This document shows positions 58,952 through 64,000 of a stretch of 64,000 nt of DNA, piece by piece. The stretch comes from WJMT01 sp964599635 (GTDB taxonomy: Bacteria > Acidobacteriota > Aminicenantia > Aminicenantales > Aminicenantaceae): assembly GCA_964599635.1 (NCBI GenBank), contig CAZRGM010000015.1, positions 101,539-165,538 of the forward strand, read 5' to 3'. The stretch's first letter is position 1. The number at the start of each line of letters is the position of its first letter. The notes beneath the pieces were generated by a model, which ran no database searches, had not been told where the DNA came from, and worked only from the letters and a program-made list of their open reading frames with translations. Both the position numbers and the translations under genes were made by a program.

Positions 58952-59704
58952 ATGAGGTTTGATATAATCACGATATTTCCAGAAATATTTAAGAGTTATT
59001 TCTCTGAAGGAATTATGGGGAAGGCTCTAAAGAATGGATTATTGGAGATATATATCCACAATTTAAGAGATTATGCTCAAGGTAAGCATAAGCAGGTTGA
59101 TGACCGTCCCTTTGGAGGAAATCAGGGAATGGTTATCAAGCCAGAACCTGTCTTTTATGCTGTTGAAGCTGTGAGGGGTGAGGAGAAAAGTTTAATCTGT
59201 CTGCTATCTCCCAAAGGAAAAAGATTTAATGCGAAAATGGCCGAAAAATTTGCAAAATATTCACAAATAATACTGATTTGCGGCCGTTATGAAGGAGTCG
59301 ATGAAAGAGTAGCTAAGAATCTTGTTACGGATGAAATCTCCATAGGGGATTTTGTTTTAACTGGAGGAGAACTGGCTGCTATGGTTTTTATTGACAGCGT
59401 TTCAAGATTCCTTCCTGGAGTCGTTGGAAAGATGGAATCAGTCAGGGAGGATTCATTTTCTTCAGAGTTGTTAGACTATCCTCAGTTTACAAGGCCCAGA
59501 TCGTTTAGGGGGATGGAAGTCCCTGAAGTGCTTTTTTCGGGAAATCATAAAAGAATTGAGATTTGGAGGAGAAAAAAAGCTCTTGAGAAAACCATGAGAC
59601 TTCGACCGGATCTTTTAAAAGGAAGAAGATTTTCCAAAGAAGATAAAGCACTTATTGAAGATTTAAAAACTGCAATGAAAGGCAAGAACAATGGATCTAA
59701 TTGA
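58952..59704 (+). CDS. trmD: tRNA (guanine37-N1)-methyltransferase
   Basis: 250 residues. FDIITIFPEIFKSYFSEGIMGKA, DDRPFGGNQGMV, LLSPKGKRFN, ICGRYEGVDERV, EISIGDFVLTGGELAAM (trefoil knot). It methylates G37 next to the anticodon and prevents frameshifting. Translation probably starts from a site inside repeat copy C. Overlaps rplS by 14 bases. Confidence 0.97.
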   Translation: MRFDIITIFPEIFKSYFSEGIMGKALKNGLLEIYIHNLRDYAQGKHKQVDDRPFGGNQGMVIKPEPVFYAVEAVRGEEKSLICLLSPKGKRFNAKMAEKFAKYSQIILICGRYEGVDERVAKNLVTDEISIGDFVLTGGELAAMVFIDSVSRFLPGVVGKMESVREDSFSSELLDYPQFTRPRSFRGMEVPEVLFSGNHKRIEIWRRKKALEKTMRLRPDLLKGRRFSKEDKALIEDLKTAMKGKNNGSN

Positions 59705-60032
59705 TTTAGTAGAGAAAAACGATATCAAGGAAGAAAGGGATAATTTTAACGTAGGCGATACCGTAGAAGTTCATGTCATTATAAGAGAGGGTGATAAAGA
59801 GCGGGTCCAAGTGTTTAAAGGAAATGTAATTTCGAAAAAAGGATCAGGTTCAAAAAAGATGTTCACAGTCCGGAAGATTTCTTTTGGGATTGGGGTGGAG
59901 AGAATATTTCCGCTTTATTCAAAAAGCATAAAGAAAATTATAGTTATTCGAAAAGGCAAAGTGAGAAGATCCAAATTATATTATTTAAGACAGTTAAGAG
60001 GGAAAGCAGCCACCATAAAAGAGTCTAGATGA
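59691..60032 (+). CDS. rplS: 50S ribosomal protein L19
   Basis: 113 residues. FNVGDTVEVHVIIREGDKER, VQVFKGNVISKKGSGSKKMF, TVRKISFGIGVERIFPLYS and KVRRSKLYYLRQLRGKAA (cited in parts) identify bL19. Start inside the end of trmD, so translation is coupled. Confidence 0.97.
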   Translation: MDLIDLVEKNDIKEERDNFNVGDTVEVHVIIREGDKERVQVFKGNVISKKGSGSKKMFTVRKISFGIGVERIFPLYSKSIKKIIVIRKGKVRRSKLYYLRQLRGKAATIKESR

Positions 60033-60041
60033 AATAGTGTG

Positions 60042-60070
60042 TTAATGCTTTATTTTTGTGTTATTATAAT
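60042..60070 (+). promoter_or_regulatory. Possible promoter of rnhB, predicted leaderless
   Basis: TTAATG, 17 bases, TATAAT; five bases then separate the -10 from the GTG at 60076. The -10 is perfect, the -35 weak. No Shine-Dalgarno sequence. Confidence 0.5.
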
Positions 60071-60075
60071 AGAAA

Positions 60076-60702
60076 GTGGCTGATTTTTATAGTGAAAGAC
60101 AAGCAGCAAAAAGAGGATTTAAACATATTGCCGGAATAGATGAAGCCGGAAGGGGTGCTTTGTTTGGGCCGGTCGTAGCCGCGGCGGTTATGTTTAACTC
60201 TTCTTATATTCATAAAGAGCTTTGTGGGTGGGTGAAAGAAATCAATGATTCCAAGCTTCTTTCTGTAAAGAAAAGGGAAAGGCTTTTACCTTTGATATTG
60301 ATGAACGCAGACTCTGTTGGATTAGGATTTGCCACGAACTTAGAAATTGACAGAAATAATATTTTATGGGCCTCAAAGGAGGCGATGAAAAGGGCCGTTG
60401 AGAACATGCCGAGGAAGGCAGATTTTCTTTTAGTTGACGGTTTAGAACTTGATAATGTAAATTATCTTCAGGAAAGAATTTATAAAGGAGATCAAAAAAG
60501 TATTTCAGTTGCAGCCGCATCCATAGTGGCAAAAGTAGTCAGGGATGGTATGATCAAAAGGCTGAGTCAAATATTCAGTGGATATTCATTAGATAAGAAT
60601 AAAGGTTATGGGACCAGGGAACACTATTTGGCCCTCAAGAGATTGGGCCCTACTGTTTTTCATAGAATTACTTTTCATTTAAAGTGTGAAATCGGAAAAT
60701 GA
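60076..60702 (+). CDS. rnhB: Ribonuclease HII
   Basis: 208 residues. AGIDEAGRGALFGPVVAAAV holds the first acidic pair; INDSKLLSVKKRERL; LLVDGLELDN; SVAAASIVAKVVRDGMI; KGYGTREHY. It removes ribonucleotides from DNA. GTG start with no ribosome site. Follows rplS as in many bacteria. Overlaps the next gene by four bases. Confidence 0.95.
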   Translation: MADFYSERQAAKRGFKHIAGIDEAGRGALFGPVVAAAVMFNSSYIHKELCGWVKEINDSKLLSVKKRERLLPLILMNADSVGLGFATNLEIDRNNILWASKEAMKRAVENMPRKADFLLVDGLELDNVNYLQERIYKGDQKSISVAAASIVAKVVRDGMIKRLSQIFSGYSLDKNKGYGTREHYLALKRLGPTVFHRITFHLKCEIGK

Positions 60703-62804
60703 TTGAAGAAGAGGAAAGAGAAAAAATAGAAGTTAGAGCAAAAAAATTAGTTAAAAAGGGGAAAACTGAGGAAGCTGTCACAGAATACAGAAAGTTATTG
60801 ACAGGTAAAGATCAGGATATCCCTATTAGAAATATCCTGGGTGATCTTTATATCAGATTAGGACAGAGAAAAAAGGCTGTCGGAGAGTTCGAAAAAATTG
60901 CAGAGTTGTATGAAGAAAAAGGAATCTATTCCAAATGCATCGCTACCTTAAAGAGGATTGCTCGGATAGAACCAGAAAATTTGGACATATCCAGAAAGCT
61001 GGCAGACCTTTATAACAGTCGGGGATTTAAGTCAGATGCTTTGGTTGAATATTCTAAGCTGGCCAAAGAATTAAGAAAAAGCGGGAAGAACAAAGAAGCT
61101 ATTCAAATGTACGAAGCGGTGCTTAAACTCAATGAAGATGACATCGAGTCAAGGGAGATTTTGGCAGAATTATATGAAAAGGAAGGAAAAATTGATGAAG
61201 CTATTGAAAAATTGAATGAGGCCGCAGAGTTTAAAATCAGCAAAGAAGAACTGAAAGATGCCTATAAAGTTTTAGAAAAAGCAAAAAGATTGAAAGCTGA
61301 TTATTCCCGTACTTTGACGAATATCATTGAGATATACAAAAAGGAAGATAAGAAAAGGGAAGCCTTCAAACTTATCGATGAAATACTTGATAAAGATGAA
61401 AAGAATTTAAAGGCGCTTTATATGTTGGGTAAGCTTTATTTAGAAGATAAAGACGTGGAAAAAGCGAAAGAAGTTTTTCTGCGCATTATCACTGAAAGCC
61501 CGAAGGATATTAATGCTCGGATCAAATTGGGGAAATTGTTTATTGAAGAGGGAGATCTTGATGAAGCTTTTAAATATTATGAGCCGGTTGTTGATTTCCT
61601 GGCAAGAAAGAAGAAGGAAGACAAAGCCATTGGACTTTTAGGACTCATCCTTTCAGAAAGAAAACCTCATTTAAAGACACTTGAAAAATTGGCTGGTCTT
61701 TACAGATCGAAGGGGGATAAAAGTGATCTTGAGATTATCAATAGGCTTATTTTAAAGGAATGCCGAAAAAGGGGATACAAAGAAAAAATGGCGGCTGTTT
61801 TGGGAGAGCTGTTAAATCTTTTTCCAGAAAAAGAAGAATATTTTAATGAATACAAGAGAGTCAAGAAGGAACTAGGTCTGTTGGAAGAGGAAGAGGAGGC
61901 TTCTTTAAGTGTCAATGAGGTTGATGAATTTATAGACAAAACTCTTTCTAAAGTTGATTTGTATATGGAACAGGGCCTCATTAAGAATTCAAGAAGAATA
62001 CTGCAGAATTTAGACATTAAATATCCAGATCATAAAAAAATAAAAAACAAAATAAAAGAGTTAGAGGAATTGGCTACAAAAATTCAGGTGAAAGACATTA
62101 CCTCTCGTTTGGTTAAAGTCAGAGAAAAGGAAACTGAGTTATTTGGAGAGATCAAACAGCCTCCCCGGCCTTCGGTGCCTTCTTTGTTAGAGCCTGGATT
62201 TGAAGAGAAACTGACTTCCGCTGATATTTTTGCTGAAACGGATATTATTCCAATGATCACTAAACAAGATGGTGATAAGCAGTATTATGATCTTTCAAAT
62301 AGACCGAATGAAGAGATAGAGGCCATAAAAGATATTTATAATTATCAATTGAGAGGGGACACCACCATTGTGGAAAAAGCTCTCTCAGATATCGTTTCTG
62401 ATTTTCGCAAAGCCTTAGATGAGAAAGTAGGCAAAGAGGATTATGAAAGTCATTATAACCTTGCGATAGCTTTTATGGAGCAGGAGCTTTATGATGAGGC
62501 TATTGAAGAAGCTAAAATGGCTTTAAAAGACCCCCAAATTGCTGTGGATAGCTGTCATGTTATCATTTCTTGTTATCAGAAGAAAAAGGACTTTAAGGAA
62601 AGTTTAAAATGGTTAAAAGAAGCCCTCAATTTAACTAAAGAAGGAACCGCACTTTCTTTTTCTATTAAATATGATATGGCTCTTGTCTATGAGAGTTTAG
62701 GAGAATTTAAGAAAGCTCTTGATATTTATAAAGAAATTAGAAAATGGAATAAAGATTACAGAGATGTCAAGGAAAAGATAAAAGAAATAAAAGAGAAAAA
62801 ATAA
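60699..62804 (+). CDS. Large TPR-repeat protein of unknown function
   Basis: 701 residues, soluble, no signal peptide. TPR units fill about 5-440 (AVTEYRKLLTGKDQ, LGDLYIRLGQRKKAVGEFEK, LYMLGKLYLEDKDVEKAKE) and about 580-695 (YESHYNLAIAFMEQELYDEA, YDMALVYESLGEFKKALDIY), with a charged linker between them. Likely a scaffold. It starts at an ATGA overlap with rnhB and precedes a sigma-54 activator gene by 101 bases, which may control it or share a pathway. Confidence 0.88.
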   Translation: MIEEEEREKIEVRAKKLVKKGKTEEAVTEYRKLLTGKDQDIPIRNILGDLYIRLGQRKKAVGEFEKIAELYEEKGIYSKCIATLKRIARIEPENLDISRKLADLYNSRGFKSDALVEYSKLAKELRKSGKNKEAIQMYEAVLKLNEDDIESREILAELYEKEGKIDEAIEKLNEAAEFKISKEELKDAYKVLEKAKRLKADYSRTLTNIIEIYKKEDKKREAFKLIDEILDKDEKNLKALYMLGKLYLEDKDVEKAKEVFLRIITESPKDINARIKLGKLFIEEGDLDEAFKYYEPVVDFLARKKKEDKAIGLLGLILSERKPHLKTLEKLAGLYRSKGDKSDLEIINRLILKECRKRGYKEKMAAVLGELLNLFPEKEEYFNEYKRVKKELGLLEEEEEASLSVNEVDEFIDKTLSKVDLYMEQGLIKNSRRILQNLDIKYPDHKKIKNKIKELEELATKIQVKDITSRLVKVREKETELFGEIKQPPRPSVPSLLEPGFEEKLTSADIFAETDIIPMITKQDGDKQYYDLSNRPNEEIEAIKDIYNYQLRGDTTIVEKALSDIVSDFRKALDEKVGKEDYESHYNLAIAFMEQELYDEAIEEAKMALKDPQIAVDSCHVIISCYQKKKDFKESLKWLKEALNLTKEGTALSFSIKYDMALVYESLGEFKKALDIYKEIRKWNKDYRDVKEKIKEIKEKK

Positions 62805-62905
62805 CTTATCTCCTCATTTTTCGTTTGATTCAGCCCATCTATCCAAAGTGAGAAAATAGCTGACCTAAATCGTTATCTAAATTAGGGATTAGAGGAACTA
62901 TCGGC

Positions 62906-63898
62906 ATGATCGATTCGGATGATTCTTATAAAGAGGGGATTGGTTCAACATCCGGAAATTTCAAGATGATAGGGCAAAGTCCCTCCATGCAGAAAATTTT
63001 TAAATTTATTCATAAAGTTAAGGACATCAATGCCCCTGTTTTCATCAGCGGAGAAAGTGGCACGGGAAAAGAGCTGGTGGCAAGAAATATTCATTTAACT
63101 GGAATGAGGAGCCAAAAGAATTTTGTAGCATTGAACTGTGGAGCCGTTCCAGAAAATCTTCTGGAGAGTGAATTGTTTGGATACCTTAAAGGATCATTCA
63201 CGGGAGCTTTTAGAGATAAACGAGGACTTATTGAGGAAGCGGATAAGGGGGTCTTATTCCTGGATGAGATTTGTGACTTATCTTTTATGCTTCAGGCAAA
63301 GCTTCTCCGTGTTCTTCAGGAGAAGGAGCTTAGGAGAATCGGAGAGAACAGGCCTCGTCCCGTTGATATCAAAGTGATAAGTGCCACCAATAAGAATATA
63401 GAGAGAGAAGTGGAAAAAGGGCGGTTTCGTGAAGATTTGTATTATCGGCTTAAAATAATCTCTATTGAACTGCCTTCATTAAGAGAAAGAGGTCGTGATA
63501 TTCTCTATCTATTAGAATATTTTCTCAGGAAGTTCAGCAGTGATATGGGTTTGAAGGAGGTTCGTTTTTCTCCCGAAGCTCTTAATTTTCTGATCAATTA
63601 TTCTTGGCCTGGGAATGTGAGAGAACTTAGAAACGAAGTGCTGAGATGTATGGTTTTATGCCAGGATTTAGATGTCGTTTCCGAGAAAGATCTTTCTCGG
63701 AAGATAGTTTTAGGTGGTCAAAAAGAAAGTCAGATGTCCTATGGTTTCTTTGCAGCAAGAGCAGAATTTGAAAAAAAATATATCAACCAAGCTTTGGCTC
63801 GTTTTAATTATAATCAAAGTCAAACAGCGGAGAAGATTGGTCTCAGCAGGCAGGGACTTTTTAAGCTTATAAAAAAGCATCGCATTGAAATGCCTTAA
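62906..63898 (+). CDS. Sigma-54-dependent transcription activator without receiver domain
   Basis: 330 residues. AAA+ domain about 20-245: Walker A GESGTGKE at 49-56, sigma-54 contact loop GSFTGA at 96-101 (usual GAFTGA), Walker B GVLFLDEI, arginine finger region FREDLYYRL; Fis-type HTH about 288-328 (NYNQSQTAEKIGLSRQGLFK). Only 20 residues precede the AAA+ core, so there is no receiver, PAS or GAF input. Activity must be set by a partner protein (as PspF by PspA) or by amount. AGAGGA lies nine bases before the ATG. Confidence 0.92.
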   Translation: MIDSDDSYKEGIGSTSGNFKMIGQSPSMQKIFKFIHKVKDINAPVFISGESGTGKELVARNIHLTGMRSQKNFVALNCGAVPENLLESELFGYLKGSFTGAFRDKRGLIEEADKGVLFLDEICDLSFMLQAKLLRVLQEKELRRIGENRPRPVDIKVISATNKNIEREVEKGRFREDLYYRLKIISIELPSLRERGRDILYLLEYFLRKFSSDMGLKEVRFSPEALNFLINYSWPGNVRELRNEVLRCMVLCQDLDVVSEKDLSRKIVLGGQKESQMSYGFFAARAEFEKKYINQALARFNYNQSQTAEKIGLSRQGLFKLIKKHRIEMP

Positions 63899-63902
63899 AT
63901 CA

Positions 63903-64000
63903 CCTGACCTATTCATAAAAAAATGGCGATGACTTCATTGTTATTTTGTTTTCTGCGATATATAAGATTTTTTCAAGAACAATGACTCGAACATTTTTCC
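63903..64000 (-). repeat. Intergenic repeat family, copy B, cut by the window edge
   Basis: At least 98 bases five bases after the sigma-54 activator stop: CCTGACCTATTCATAA, ATGGCGATG, then ATTTTGTTTTCTGCGATATA and GATTTTTTCAAGAACAATGA, base for base close to copies A and D. Confidence 0.88.

Noticed and set aside
1..64000. Search for CRISPR arrays, transposases, integrases, toxin-antitoxin pairs and phage genes
   Set aside because: No regularly spaced repeats and no proteins of these classes were found on either strand.

Overview
The window is AT-rich, gene-dense bacterial chromosome. The cell is diderm: it encodes an outer-membrane porin, a second small outer-membrane barrel, an LptF/LptG lipopolysaccharide-export permease, an EnvC-type divisome factor and a CtpA-like periplasmic protein. 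No gene fixes the taxon. The mix (fused LptF-LptG, PPDK, GckA-type glycerate kinase, PATAN/DUF4388, YIP1 proteins, many TPR proteins) recalls Acidobacteriota/Aminicenantes-like or deltaproteobacterial lineages, but that is inference. There is no phage, integrase, transposase or CRISPR array.

Layout. 1-5773 (minus): Na+ symporter, flippase-like protein, then envC, an S41 protease homologue and yibQ; the S41 protein lacks both catalytic residues. 5859-11213 (plus): a phosphate regulon of porin, pstS, pstC, pstA, pstB and phoU behind a four-repeat Pho-box-like promoter. 11462-18053 (plus): glycerate kinase, an unknown protein, pgeF, purC, cvpA, a Fis-like protein, and groES-groEL behind a consensus promoter with a CIRCE variant and a second degenerate CIRCE. 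18169-20514: one polypeptide carrying both LptF and LptG. 20547-24804 (minus): bifunctional nuclease family, a secreted unknown, mltG, ruvX, ddl. 25047-28658: small secreted proteins, tRNA-Cys, tRNA-Gly and a YIP1 protein. 28644-31108 (minus): pyrK-pyrD-pyrF. 31287-37704: aminotransferase, ppdK, HDAC-like deacylase, M20 peptidase. 37824-44762 (plus): surface-polysaccharide cluster of five glycosyltransferases and an initiating phosphosugar transferase. 44769-50072 (minus): pgsA, TPR-SLH lipoprotein, hflX, miaA, a tiny membrane ORF and a PATAN protein. 50177-52814 (minus): YknX/YknY/YknW-like exporter parts with no permease gene. 53006-56143: suhB, a LecA-like secreted protein, accB-accC. 56375-60702 (plus): ffh, rpsP, KH protein, trmD, rplS, rnhB, with rimM missing from its usual slot. 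60699-63898: TPR protein and a receiver-less sigma-54 activator.

Two genome-level patterns stand out. First, a family of short intergenic repeats (about 60-250 bp) with shared ends and no coding capacity occurs six or more times, abutting stop and start codons and in one case supplying the putative ribosome-binding site of trmD. Second, several genes have a good sigma-70 promoter whose -10 box lies only 5-8 bases before the start codon and no Shine-Dalgarno sequence, which predicts leaderless mRNAs. Other genes have strong AAGGAGG-type sites, so both initiation modes seem to coexist.
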